A stretch of DNA of 64,000 nucleotides from JAVJST01 sp040219295 (GTDB lineage Bacteria; Pseudomonadota; Alphaproteobacteria; Rhodospirillales; Casp-alpha2). A model generated the notes under the pieces. The model searched no databases. It worked only from the letters and a program-made list of their open reading frames with translations, and had not been told where the DNA came from. Each line of letters opens with the position of its first letter. The first letter of the stretch is position 1. Shown here in pieces: positions 32,755-40,884 of this stretch. The position numbers were made by a program, and so were the translations under genes. The DNA lies in the NCBI GenBank assembly GCA_040219295.1, contig JAVJST010000011.1:372001-436000 (forward strand). Reading direction: 5' to 3'.

Positions 32755-34278
32755 ATGGCGTATCCGTCGCTTCGCGCCTTCGTCAACGACCTCGAGAGCC
32801 GCGGCCTGCTGGTCCGGGTCAGCGAACCGGTGTCGCCGAACCTCGAGATGACCGAGATCCAGACCCGCGTCATCGCCGAGGGCGGCCCGGCGATCCTGTT
32901 CGAAAACGTGGTGCGCGAGGACGGTAACGGATACGGCATGCCCGTGCTGGTCAACCTGTTCGGCACGGTGGAACGCGTCGCGCTCGGCATGAACCGCACG
33001 CCGGACCAATTGGGCGAGATCGGCGAGACGCTGGCCTTTCTGCGCCAGCCCGAACCGCCGGGCGGTCTGTCGGAAGCCCTCGAGATGCTGCCGCTGGCCC
33101 GCCAGGTGATGGCGATGCAACCGAAGACCACGTCGACCGCGCTGTGCCAGGAGGTCGTGCACCTCGGCGAAGCCGCCGATCTCGGCAGACTGCCGATCCA
33201 GACCTGCTGGCCCGGCGAACCGGCGCCGCTGATCACCTGGCCGCTGGTCGTCACCCAGGGCCCCGACGCCGGCACCAAGGGCGGCGACAAGCGCGACGGC
33301 TTCAACCTCGGCATCTATCGCATGCAGGTCACGGGCCCGCGCTCGACCTACATGCGCTGGCTCAAGCACCGGGGCGGCGCCCAGCATCACCAGCGCTGGA
33401 AGGAGAAGCGGCCCGATCCGATCCCGGCCGCCGCCGTCATCGGCGCCGATCCGGGCACCATCCTCGCCGCCGTCACGCCGGTGCCCGACACCATGTCCGA
33501 GTACCAGCTCGCCGGCCTGCTGAGGGGCGAAAAGGTCGTTCTCACCGACTGCAAGACGGTGCCCTTGAAGGTGCCGGCCGAGGCCGAGATCGTCATCGAG
33601 GGTTACGTGTCGCTGGACGAGTACGGCGACGAGGGCCCCTACGGCGATCATACCGGGTACTACAATTCGGTCGAGCCGTTCCCGGTGTTTCACGTCTCGG
33701 CCATCACCCACCGGCGCGACCCGATCTATCTCTCGACCTATACCGGACGGCCGCCGGATGAGCCGTCGGTGCTGGGCGAGGCGCTGAACGACGTGTTCGT
33801 GCCGCTTTTCCGCCAGCAGTTCACGGAAGTCGTCGATTTCTGGCTGCCGCCGGAGGGGTGCTCCTACCGGGTTGCCGTGGTGTCGATGAAGAAGGCCTAC
33901 CCGGGCCACGCCAAGCGCATCATGCTCGGCGTCTGGTCGTTCCTGCGCCAGTTCATGTACACCAAGTTCGTCATTATCGTGGACGCCGACATCAACGCGC
34001 GCGACTGGAACGACGTGATCTGGGCGTTATCCACCAACGTCGACCCGGCGCGCGACATCACGGTGATCGAGAACACGCCGATCGACTACCTCGACTTCGC
34101 CTCGCCCGAGAGCGGGCTGGGCTCCAAGCTCGGCATCGACGCGACGACGAAACTGCCGCCCGAAACCCACCGCGAGTGGGGCACCAAGATCCGCATGTCC
34201 GACGACGTCATCGACGAGGTCACGCGGAAGTGGGAGTCGCTCGGCATTCCGGGTTCGGGCAAGCCGATCTGGAAGTGA
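32755..34278 (+). CDS. ubiD: UbiD-family prenylated-FMN decarboxylase
   Basis: This 507-residue enzyme matches UbiD, 3-octaprenyl-4-hydroxybenzoate carboxy-lyase. It has the prFMN-binding GIYRMQV and MRWLKHRGGAQHH blocks, the acidic EYGDEGPYGDHTGYY segment carrying the catalytic Glu, and the C-terminal WALSTNVDPARD. It acts after UbiA in ubiquinone synthesis and needs prenylated FMN from UbiX, which is not in the window. It is divergent from the HD-GYP gene. Confidence 0.93.
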   Translation: MAYPSLRAFVNDLESRGLLVRVSEPVSPNLEMTEIQTRVIAEGGPAILFENVVREDGNGYGMPVLVNLFGTVERVALGMNRTPDQLGEIGETLAFLRQPEPPGGLSEALEMLPLARQVMAMQPKTTSTALCQEVVHLGEAADLGRLPIQTCWPGEPAPLITWPLVVTQGPDAGTKGGDKRDGFNLGIYRMQVTGPRSTYMRWLKHRGGAQHHQRWKEKRPDPIPAAAVIGADPGTILAAVTPVPDTMSEYQLAGLLRGEKVVLTDCKTVPLKVPAEAEIVIEGYVSLDEYGDEGPYGDHTGYYNSVEPFPVFHVSAITHRRDPIYLSTYTGRPPDEPSVLGEALNDVFVPLFRQQFTEVVDFWLPPEGCSYRVAVVSMKKAYPGHAKRIMLGVWSFLRQFMYTKFVIIVDADINARDWNDVIWALSTNVDPARDITVIENTPIDYLDFASPESGLGSKLGIDATTKLPPETHREWGTKIRMSDDVIDEVTRKWESLGIPGSGKPIWK

Positions 34279-34338
34279 TCTCGCTGAAACGCATCCCATG
34301 CACATCTGCCCCTGACCCGGAGCGGAGTTACAAGAGGC

Positions 34339-34707
34339 TCACTTCCGATATCGCCCTTTGAGCAGCATCACTAGAGACCAAACGGCAAATGCTGCCGGAA
34401 AGCTCGCAAACGCCAATTGCTCTGAAGTCTCGATGCCTAAATCCAGATACAGGCTTTGGACAATACCCCCAACTCCTAACATGAGCAGTACTATTAGATG
34501 CTTACGGGTCAACCAAATCTCTCCAGTGTCATCTGCTTCTGGGCGAATAAACACAGGAACCAAAGAAGCGGCTAGAACGACGAGTACCGTACCGATCACG
34601 ATCGCTTCCCACGCACCTAAAACAAAAAAGAGTGTGAATGTGATGGCGTATCCGACGAGTACAACGGCGATAGCTACATTTCTTCTATCAACCCTAGTTA
34701 TTGTCAT
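34339..34707 (-). CDS. Small AT-rich membrane protein, unknown function
   Basis: This 122-residue protein has four predicted membrane segments (about residues 10-30, 34-55, 70-88 and 98-115). The coding sequence and its flanks (about 34290-34790) are far richer in A and T than the rest of the window, and codon choice differs accordingly. This points to recent acquisition. ATG 34707 (MTITRVDRRN) is used; an in-frame TTG at 34737 is an alternative. No family is recognised. Confidence 0.62.
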   Translation of the reverse strand: MTITRVDRRNVAIAVVLVGYAITFTLFFVLGAWEAIVIGTVLVVLAASLVPVFIRPEADDTGEIWLTRKHLIVLLMLGVGGIVQSLYLDLGIETSEQLAFASFPAAFAVWSLVMLLKGRYRK

Positions 34708-34926
34708 TCCGGAAAACACCCAATCAAAGAGGCGCAAGAACTGTTTCAGATACTACCATGCTTGATATCAAACTTTGCTGGCTCGATGTACCCTGAAACC
34801 CGGTTGAACTGGCGGTGCCCCGCGATCATCGTCGGCGTTGACGTTACGCCCCCCGCTCCCTAATTTCGCACGCCCTGAAACCGCCCGCGCATGATCCTTG
34901 CGCGCAGCCCTGAAACCGGAAGCATC

Positions 34927-36519
34927 ATGACCGACCCACTGATCACACGCGAGATGGCCGAAAAGGCCGGAGCCTGGCCCTTTGCCGAGGCGCGCGGACT
35001 GCTCAAACGGCTCGGCGGCAAGGACCCGGAGAAGGGCTACGTGCTGTTCGAGACCGGCTACGGTCCGTCCGGGCTGCCGCACATCGGCACGTTCGGCGAG
35101 GTCGCGCGCACATCCATGGTGCGGTTCGCGTTCGAGCACATGTCGGACATCCCGACCAGGCTGTTCGCGTTTTCCGACGACATGGACGGGCTGCGCAAGA
35201 TCCCCGACAACATCCCGAACAAGGACGTCATCGCGCCGCACCTGCACAAGCCGCTGACCGAGATCCCCGATCCGTTCGGCACGCACGAGAGCTTCGGCCA
35301 TCACAACAACGCCCGGCTGCGCGCGTTCCTCGACCAGTTCGGCTTCGACTACGAGTTCAAGAGCTCGAGCGAGTACTACAAGTCGGGGAAGTTCGACGAC
35401 GCGCTGATGCACGTGCTCGAACGCTACGACGCGATCATGGAGATCATGCTGCCGTCGCTCGGCGAGGAGCGCCAGCAGACCTACAGCCCGTTCCTGCCGG
35501 TCTCGCCCAAGACCGGCCACGTGCTGCAGGTGCCGATCATTGAGCGCAACGCCGCCAAGGGCACCGTGGTCTACGAGGAGCCCGACGGCGAAAAGGTCGA
35601 GATCGCGGTCACCGGCGGGCACTGCAAGCTGCAGTGGAAGCCCGACTGGGGCATGCGCTGGTATGCGCTCGGCGTCGACTACGAGATGTCGGGCAAGGAC
35701 CTGATCGACTCGGTCACCCTCGCGGGCAAGATCTGCCGCGCGCTGGGAAGCCAGCCGCCGGCCGGTTTCAACTACGAGCTTTTCCTCGATGACAAGGGCC
35801 AGAAGATTTCGAAGTCCAAGGGCAACGGGCTTTCGGTTGACGAATGGCTGCGCTATGCGCCGCCGGAGAGCCTGGCGCTGTTCATGTACCAGAAGCCGAA
35901 GACCGCCAAGCGGCTCTACTTCGACGTCATCCCCAAGGCGGTTGACGAGTACCTCGCGTTCATCGAACGCTTCCCCGACCAGGAGCCGGAGAAGCGGGCA
36001 GAGAACCCGGCGTGGCACATCCACCGGGCGGAGCCTCCCGCCGAGGACGCGCACCTCAGCTACAACATTCTCTTGAATCTCGCGAGCGTCTGTCACACCG
36101 ACGACAAGGCCGTGCTGTGGCACTTCATCAGCCGCTACCGTCCGGGTGCGACGCCGGAGAACGCGCCGTTCCTCGACCGCCTCGTCGGCTACGCGATCAA
36201 CTACTATCAGGACTTCGTCAAGCCGGCGAAACGCTACCGCAAGGCGATGCCGGATGAGGTCACGGCGCTGACCGATCTCGCCGACAGGCTCGAGGCTTTG
36301 CCCGCCGATGCCCCGGCCGAGGACATCCAGACGGTCGTCTACGAGGTCGGCAAGCGCGACGCGTTCCCCGAGCTCAAGGCCTGGTTCAAGGCGCTCTACG
36401 AGATTCTGCTCGGCCAGGAGCAGGGGCCGCGCATGGGCTCGTTCATCTCGCTCTACGGGATTACGGATTCGATCGCGCTCTTGCGCCGCGCCGCCAAGGG
36501 CGAGGATCTCTCGGTCTGA
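34927..36519 (+). CDS. lysK: Lysyl-tRNA synthetase, class I
   Basis: This 530-residue protein is the archaeal-type class I LysRS that many alphaproteobacteria use in place of class II LysRS. It has the HIGH-type motif GLPHIGTFGE (about residues 49-58) and the KMSKS-type motif KISKSKGNG (about 293-301), plus FSDDMDGLRKIPDN and GGHCKLQWKPDWGMRW. ATG 34927 with GGAAG upstream is chosen over the ATG at 34891. A short direct repeat, CCCTGAAACC, occurs three times in the 140 bp upstream. Confidence 0.95.
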   Translation: MTDPLITREMAEKAGAWPFAEARGLLKRLGGKDPEKGYVLFETGYGPSGLPHIGTFGEVARTSMVRFAFEHMSDIPTRLFAFSDDMDGLRKIPDNIPNKDVIAPHLHKPLTEIPDPFGTHESFGHHNNARLRAFLDQFGFDYEFKSSSEYYKSGKFDDALMHVLERYDAIMEIMLPSLGEERQQTYSPFLPVSPKTGHVLQVPIIERNAAKGTVVYEEPDGEKVEIAVTGGHCKLQWKPDWGMRWYALGVDYEMSGKDLIDSVTLAGKICRALGSQPPAGFNYELFLDDKGQKISKSKGNGLSVDEWLRYAPPESLALFMYQKPKTAKRLYFDVIPKAVDEYLAFIERFPDQEPEKRAENPAWHIHRAEPPAEDAHLSYNILLNLASVCHTDDKAVLWHFISRYRPGATPENAPFLDRLVGYAINYYQDFVKPAKRYRKAMPDEVTALTDLADRLEALPADAPAEDIQTVVYEVGKRDAFPELKAWFKALYEILLGQEQGPRMGSFISLYGITDSIALLRRAAKGEDLSV

Positions 36520-36528
36520 TCGCCGCGG

Positions 36529-37407
36529 TCAGGCGTTCTGACGGCCTGCCCAGGACCAGTAGAGGTCGCGCGCGCGGCGGGTCATCTCGCCGATCGGCAT
36601 CTCGTGGTCCTCGACCCGGGTGCACGGCTTGACCTTGGCGAAGTTGCCGGTGGCGAACATCTCATCGGCCGAGAGCAGTTCCGGGTAGTCGATCGAGCGC
36701 TCCTCGACGGTGACGCCGTCGTCACGCAGCAGGGTGATGACGCGCTGACGGGTGATTCCGTTCAGGAAGGTACCGTTGTCGGCCGGTGTGTGGACGACGC
36801 CGTCCTTGACCATGAACAGGTTGGAAAACGAGAACTCGGCGACGTTGCCGTTGGGGTCCATCACCACGCCCTGATCGAAACCCCTGGCCTGGGCCGCGCG
36901 CATGCCGCGCACCACGTTGGGATAGAGGCACGACGCCTTGGCGTCGGTCGGTGCCATGTCGCGCGCCGGGCGACGCTGCGGTACGGCGCAAACGCTGAAC
37001 CCGCTGACCTTGGGCATCGGCGATTCGCGGACCATCAGCAGGAACCGGGTGTCATCGCTATCGGTGATCACCGACATGCAGTCGCCGGTGAATACGGGAC
37101 AGATATAGAGCGCCGCGCCCGGGTCGAAGCGCGCGATGCCCTCGCGCGCGAGTGCCTCGATCTCGGCACCCGTCAGTCCCGGGTTGAGGCCAAGCGCCTC
37201 GGCCGAACGCACGACCCGTGCGCAGTGCCGGTCGAGGTCCGGCGCCACGCCATCGAACGCGCGGGCACCGTCGAACACGGTCGCGCCGAGCCAGAAGCCG
37301 TTTGACGCGGGGTCGATCGCCTGGCGCGTGCCGTCGGCGAGCCAACCGCCGTCCATCCAGATGTCGCAGCGACCATTCGAGGCGGCGCCGCTCAGTTCCT
37401 TGATCAT
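36529..37407 (-). CDS. Class IV aminotransferase, branched-chain type
   Basis: This 292-residue PLP enzyme belongs to fold type IV (BCAT/D-amino acid aminotransferase/ADC lyase). It has GATVFDGARAF, the PLP Lys in TDAKASCLYPN, EFSFSNLFMVKDG and GITRQRVITLLRDDGV. It likely transaminates branched-chain or related amino acids, but the subgroup is not certain because the usual RP-FxG arrangement is altered. It starts 6 bp after the stop of the S24 repressor gene and so is probably read from the same promoter. Confidence 0.85.
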   Translation of the reverse strand: MIKELSGAASNGRCDIWMDGGWLADGTRQAIDPASNGFWLGATVFDGARAFDGVAPDLDRHCARVVRSAEALGLNPGLTGAEIEALAREGIARFDPGAALYICPVFTGDCMSVITDSDDTRFLLMVRESPMPKVSGFSVCAVPQRRPARDMAPTDAKASCLYPNVVRGMRAAQARGFDQGVVMDPNGNVAEFSFSNLFMVKDGVVHTPADNGTFLNGITRQRVITLLRDDGVTVEERSIDYPELLSADEMFATGNFAKVKPCTRVEDHEMPIGEMTRRARDLYWSWAGRQNA

Positions 37408-37413
37408 GGCGTA

Positions 37414-38046
37414 TTACTGACTTGCCCAGACGATCCTGGCAACCCAGTCGATGTCGCGGGTATCGAATGTGCGGTCCTCATGCTCGGAATTGAGCGAACC
37501 GAGTTCCAGCTTGCGGGCCGTCTGGCGACGAAGTTCCTTGGCGAGAATCTCGCCGTCCTTGGTCTTGACCACGACGCGGTCGCCGCGGCGCAGCGCCGCG
37601 CCGGGCGCGATAATGATGATGTCGCCATCGCGGAACACGGGCTCCATGCTCGCGCCGCTGACCTCAAGCGCGTAGGCATTCGGATCGGCGACACCGGGAA
37701 ACGGGATTTCGTCCCAGCCGGCGCCCGCCGGATATCCCGCATCGTCGAAGTATCCCTCGCTGCCGGCCTGGGCCATGCCGATCAGCGGCACGTTGCGGTG
37801 GACCACGCCGCCGCCCGCTTCACCAACATACGACACAAACTCGCCGAGGCTGGCGCCGGTCGCCGCCAGCACCTTGGACACGCTCTCGGTACTCGGCCAG
37901 CGAAGCTTGCCGTCCCGGGTGGTGCGTTTGCTCTTGTTGAATGTCGTGGGATCGAGGCCAGCCCGCTTGGCCAGTCCCGAGGCAGAGAAACCGTGTTCGC
38001 GAGCCAGCCGATCAATCGCGGCCCATACGTCCTTGTGCTTCAGCAT
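37414..38046 (-). CDS. LexA/CI-like transcriptional repressor with S24 autopeptidase domain
   Basis: This 210-residue repressor has an N-terminal HTH (about 5-72) and a C-terminal S24 domain. The catalytic pair is present: Ser133 in VSGASMEPVF and Lys170 in EILAKEL, 37 residues apart as in LexA. An Ala94-Gly95 bond (AQAGSEG) fits the self-cleavage site. The protein should therefore be inactivated during DNA damage through RecA. It is divergent from the phage-like module, with 118 bp of AT-rich DNA between, and probably represses it. Similar genes also occur as plain chromosomal regulators in alphaproteobacteria, so a phage origin is not certain. Confidence 0.88.
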   Translation of the reverse strand: MLKHKDVWAAIDRLAREHGFSASGLAKRAGLDPTTFNKSKRTTRDGKLRWPSTESVSKVLAATGASLGEFVSYVGEAGGGVVHRNVPLIGMAQAGSEGYFDDAGYPAGAGWDEIPFPGVADPNAYALEVSGASMEPVFRDGDIIIIAPGAALRRGDRVVVKTKDGEILAKELRRQTARKLELGSLNSEHEDRTFDTRDIDWVARIVWASQ

Positions 38047-38081
38047 GGGAACATTGTCACATTATTATTCAGGATTCGCAC

Positions 38082-38090
38082 TAGGAAAAT
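38082..38090. promoter_or_regulatory. Candidate operator TAGGAAAAT
   Basis: TAGGAAAAT lies about 36 bp upstream of the S24 repressor start in the divergent intergenic region. It is one of several similar words (38129, 38958 and the pair at 20791-20830). It may be an autoregulatory site; this is inferred from position and similarity only. Confidence 0.3.
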
Positions 38091-38103
38091 GGTCTTATTT
38101 TTG

Positions 38104-38133
38104 TTGACTCATCTGGAGCCTGCGGTGTATAGG
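38104..38133 (+). promoter_or_regulatory. Promoter of the leading phage-like genes, with overlapping operator
   Basis: TTGACT (38104-38109), an 18-bp spacer and TATAGG (38128-38133) form a sigma-70-like promoter 31 bp before the ATG at 38165. The -10 is embedded in ATAGGATTATTCC (38129-38141), a likely repressor site. Confidence 0.55.
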
Positions 38134-38164
38134 ATTATTCCCCCATCATTGCCGGAGATCGCCA

Positions 38165-38593
38165 ATGTCCCGACGCAAACGTTCCCGTCCGTCCACCGCC
38201 GAGGACGACCCGGTCGAACCGTTCACCGATTGCGAACAGGCGTGGTTCTGGTTCGCGCGCTGCCAGCGCCTGCGCCATGCCGGCGCCCGATTCGACCGCA
38301 ACGCCGGCCGGGTTCGCCGACCTTGCGATCCGGACGACATTTACCGCATCGTCATGCAGCTGTTCCGGACCGGGCGGCTGAAACGGCGACACTTGACGAC
38401 GCTCGCCCGCTTCGGCGCGCTGGAACGCGCCCCCGATCACCGCGTTCCCGAGGAGCATCGCCACGACCGCGACTGGCGCGCGGCGCTGGACTGCATGTCG
38501 GCTCCCCTGATCGCCAAGGGAATCGTGGAAAGTAACGATACTTCAGATAGATACGAAGATTCTCACCCACCGTTGCCGGCATGCTGGCGCTAG
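38165..38593 (+). CDS. Phage-like hypothetical protein, first gene of the module
   Basis: This 142-residue protein is basic at its N-terminus (MSRRKRSRP) and contains CEQAWFWFARCQRLRHAGARF and DDIYRIVMQLFRTGRLKRRHL. I do not recognise a family. It is read from the promoter at 38104-38133, has CCGGAG before its ATG, and overlaps the next frame by 13 bp. Its leading position, upstream of the late promoter, would suit a regulator such as an antiterminator, but no such motif is visible. Confidence 0.65.
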   Translation: MSRRKRSRPSTAEDDPVEPFTDCEQAWFWFARCQRLRHAGARFDRNAGRVRRPCDPDDIYRIVMQLFRTGRLKRRHLTTLARFGALERAPDHRVPEEHRHDRDWRAALDCMSAPLIAKGIVESNDTSDRYEDSHPPLPACWR

Positions 38594-38955
38594 GCCGCGC
38601 CGGCGAACCCGCCGTCGTCGTGTTCAGCGACCGGGCGGATCTGTGGTGGTTGCGCGCCTTGCCGAGGGGTTTTCGCCACTGCTTCGTCCTGCTGCGCGGC
38701 CGGGATGGCTGGGTCGCCGTCGAGGCGCTGTCCAACGGAATCATCATCAGCGAACTGCCGGACGAAACGCCGGAACGGGTCGCGGGGGCCTATCGCCGGG
38801 TCGGCTGCCGCGCGGTCGTCGTCCGTTGCCGACCGCGCGTTGCCAGGGCCCTCCCCTGGGCACCGTTCAGTTGCGTGGAATCCGTCAAGCGCCTGATCGG
38901 GCTCCGTGCTCCGGCTGTCTGGACGCCCCGCCAGTTGTGGCGCAAGATTCGATGA
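38581..38955 (+). CDS. Phage-like protein with a possible permuted NlpC/P60 cysteine-peptidase pattern
   Basis: This 124-residue protein has RGFRHCFVLLRGRDGWVAVE, in which a His is followed by beta strands, and later APFSCVESVKRLIGL with a Cys at the start of a helix. The order His-then-Cys is that of circularly permuted papain-like (NlpC/P60, LRAT-like) domains. The match is by eye and activity is unproven. It overlaps the end of the preceding gene and stops 17 bp before the strong late promoter. Confidence 0.62.
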   Translation: MLALGRAGEPAVVVFSDRADLWWLRALPRGFRHCFVLLRGRDGWVAVEALSNGIIISELPDETPERVAGAYRRVGCRAVVVRCRPRVARALPWAPFSCVESVKRLIGLRAPAVWTPRQLWRKIR

Positions 38956-38957
38956 TA

Positions 38958-38969
38958 ATAGGAAAAAAT
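38958..38969. promoter_or_regulatory. Candidate operator ATAGGAAAAAAT upstream of the late promoter
   Basis: ATAGGAAAAAAT lies immediately upstream of the -35 box at 38972. It shares ATAGGA plus an A/T run with the sites at 38129 and 20791, suggesting a common regulator. Confidence 0.35.
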
Positions 38970-38971
38970 AC

Positions 38972-39000
38972 TTGACATTGCGAACCCCGGCTGCTATACC
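38972..39000 (+). promoter_or_regulatory. Strong sigma-70-type promoter for the structural operon
   Basis: A consensus -35 TTGACA (38972-38977), a 17-bp spacer and a -10 TATACC (38995-39000) form the best promoter match I found in the window. It precedes the structural operon by about 107 bp. Transcription would start near 39007. Confidence 0.75.
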
Positions 39001-39030
39001 GTTATCATCGAACAGCACGACTGCGTCCTG

Positions 39031-39066
39031 AGCCCGCCACCGGATCATTCCCGCGGCGGGCTTTTC
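39031..39066 (+). terminator. Intrinsic terminator-like hairpin between the late promoter and first structural gene
   Basis: AGCCCGCC (39031-39038) pairs with GGCGGGCT (39055-39062), followed by TTTCC. Placed about 25-60 nt into the transcript from 38972, it would stop transcription unless antitermination occurs, giving a leader RNA of about 60 nt. The stem is strong, but the T-run is short. Confidence 0.6.
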
Positions 39067-39106
39067 CTTGGGCGCCCCCAAATGGTCAACGGAAAAGGAG
39101 CGATAC

Positions 39107-39313
39107 ATGGGCGGCATCTTCAGCACGCCGGAACCGGCCCCCCTACCCGCGCCGGCGGCAACCCCGGACACCGCGGCCACGGAACGCAAGGAGCGGCTGG
39201 AACGTCTCGAGCGCGCGAGGCGTGGCCGACGCGGCACGGTCGAGACCAGCGACCGCGGGCTGCTCAGGCTCGGCAACCTCACGCCGCAGCGCCGCTCGCT
39301 GCTCGGCGAATGA
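39107..39313 (+). CDS. Small phage-like protein upstream of the portal gene
   Basis: This 68-residue protein has a Pro/Ala-rich N-terminus and a basic helix (ERKERLERLERARRGRRG), ending in LLRLGNLTPQRRSLLGE. AAAAGGAG before ATG 39107 is a strong ribosome-binding site. It overlaps the portal gene start (ATGA). Small proteins like this often precede portal genes in podovirus-type prophages; the function is unknown. Confidence 0.7.
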   Translation: MGGIFSTPEPAPLPAPAATPDTAATERKERLERLERARRGRRGTVETSDRGLLRLGNLTPQRRSLLGE

Positions 39314-40884
39314 CCATGGTGACGCCATCCCGCACGTCGGCTGGGGCCGGCGACGACGACGTCGCCGCGCTTGGGAAACGCTACCGCCAGGCCGTCGACC
39401 GCCGTCAGCCCTGGGAGACCCTGTGGCGCGACTGCTACGCCAACGCCCTGCCACAGCGCGACGGCGCGCTGAACGACCGCTCGCCCGGCAGCGCGCGCAC
39501 CGCGACCCTCTATGACGGGACCGCGCCGGATGCCGTCGAGCATCTCGCGGCGAGCCTGCTCAGCGAACTGACCCCGCCGTGGAGCCGGTGGTTCGCCCTG
39601 GTGCCGGGCCGCGATGCCGGTCCCGGGGACGACCTGTCCACGGACGACTTCAGCCGCTCTCTTGACGAGGCGACCGAACGCCTGCACGGGCATTTCGAAC
39701 GCTCGAACTTCGCCGTCGAGGTGCACCAGGCGTACCTCGATCTGGTTACCGCGGGGACCGCCTCGCTGCTGTTCGAGGAGGCACCGGTCGGCGACGCCGC
39801 CGCCTTCCGCTTCACCGCGGTACCGCTTGGCGATGTCGCCTTCGAGGAAGGCGACGACGGGCGGTTGGCGGTGACCTTCCGCCATTCCCGGCTGACCCCG
39901 GCGCAGTTCCGGCGTCGCTTTCCCGCGGCCGGCGGGTCGGGCATCGATCCCGGCAACGGTGCCGATCCTGCCCGGCGGCTCAGCGTCGTCGAGGCCTTCA
40001 CCGCCGATGGCGAGGGCTGCCGCTACCGGGCGTTCTCGCCCGACGACGGCGACCCGTCCGCGCGTGCGACCGAACCTGGCGCCACCCTCGCCGAGGGCCG
40101 GTTCCTGCGCTCGCCGTTCATCAATTTCCGCTGGCTCAAGGCGCCGGGCGAGATCTACGGCCGTTCGCCGGTGATGAAGGCGCTGCCCGACATCAAGACC
40201 GCGAACAAGGTCGTCGAGCTCGTGCTCAAGAACGCTTCCATCGCGGTAACCGGCATCTGGCAGGCGGACGACGACGGGGTGCTCAATCCGGCAACCGTCG
40301 AACTGACGCCCGGCACCATCATCCCCAAAGCGGTTGGCTCCAGCGGATTGACACCGCTCGACACCCCGGGCCGTTTCGACGTTTCCGAGATCGTCCTCGA
40401 AAGTCTCCGCGGCCGCATCCGCAACGCCCTGATGGCCGACGACCTCGGGCCCGCCGACAAGCCGGGCATGACAGCCACCGAAGTGGTCGAGCGCGCCGCC
40501 GCCGCGGGCCGACGCCTCGGCGCCACGGTCGGCCGGCTCCAGGCCGAGCTGCTGACCCCGCTCGTCGAACGCGCGATAATGATCCTGGTCCGGCGCGGCG
40601 AGATTGCGCCGGAGGTTCTCGATCGCGGCCTCGTCGAGCTGCAGTGGCGCGCGCCCCTGGCCCGGGCACAGTCCCGAGGCGAGGCCCGCGACGTGATGCT
40701 GTGGCTCGAATCCCTCGCCAGGCTGGGCCCCGAGGCACTCGCCGAGGTCGACCCGGCGGCAGCGGCGCGCTGGCTTGCCAGTTCGTTCGGCGTGCCGCCC
40801 AGCCTGGTCCGACGGCCCGCCGAGCCGGCGGCCGTCCTTGCCGATATCGCCGAGGCCGTACTCGATACCGGCGCGACGCCATGA
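39310..40884 (+). CDS. Portal (head-tail connector) protein, T7-like podovirus type
   Basis: This 524-residue protein matches the podoviral head-tail connector family: an N-terminal helical region with QPWETLWRDCYANALPQRDG, then TATLYDGTAPDAVEHLAASLLSELTPPWSRWF, the FINFRWLKAPGEIYGRSPVMKALPDIKTAN core, and MTATEVVERAA. It forms the ring through which DNA enters the capsid. The ATG overlaps the previous stop by 4 bp, and the stop overlaps the Bbp19-like gene start by 4 bp. Confidence 0.92.
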   Translation: MTMVTPSRTSAGAGDDDVAALGKRYRQAVDRRQPWETLWRDCYANALPQRDGALNDRSPGSARTATLYDGTAPDAVEHLAASLLSELTPPWSRWFALVPGRDAGPGDDLSTDDFSRSLDEATERLHGHFERSNFAVEVHQAYLDLVTAGTASLLFEEAPVGDAAAFRFTAVPLGDVAFEEGDDGRLAVTFRHSRLTPAQFRRRFPAAGGSGIDPGNGADPARRLSVVEAFTADGEGCRYRAFSPDDGDPSARATEPGATLAEGRFLRSPFINFRWLKAPGEIYGRSPVMKALPDIKTANKVVELVLKNASIAVTGIWQADDDGVLNPATVELTPGTIIPKAVGSSGLTPLDTPGRFDVSEIVLESLRGRIRNALMADDLGPADKPGMTATEVVERAAAAGRRLGATVGRLQAELLTPLVERAIMILVRRGEIAPEVLDRGLVELQWRAPLARAQSRGEARDVMLWLESLARLGPEALAEVDPAAAARWLASSFGVPPSLVRRPAEPAAVLADIAEAVLDTGATP

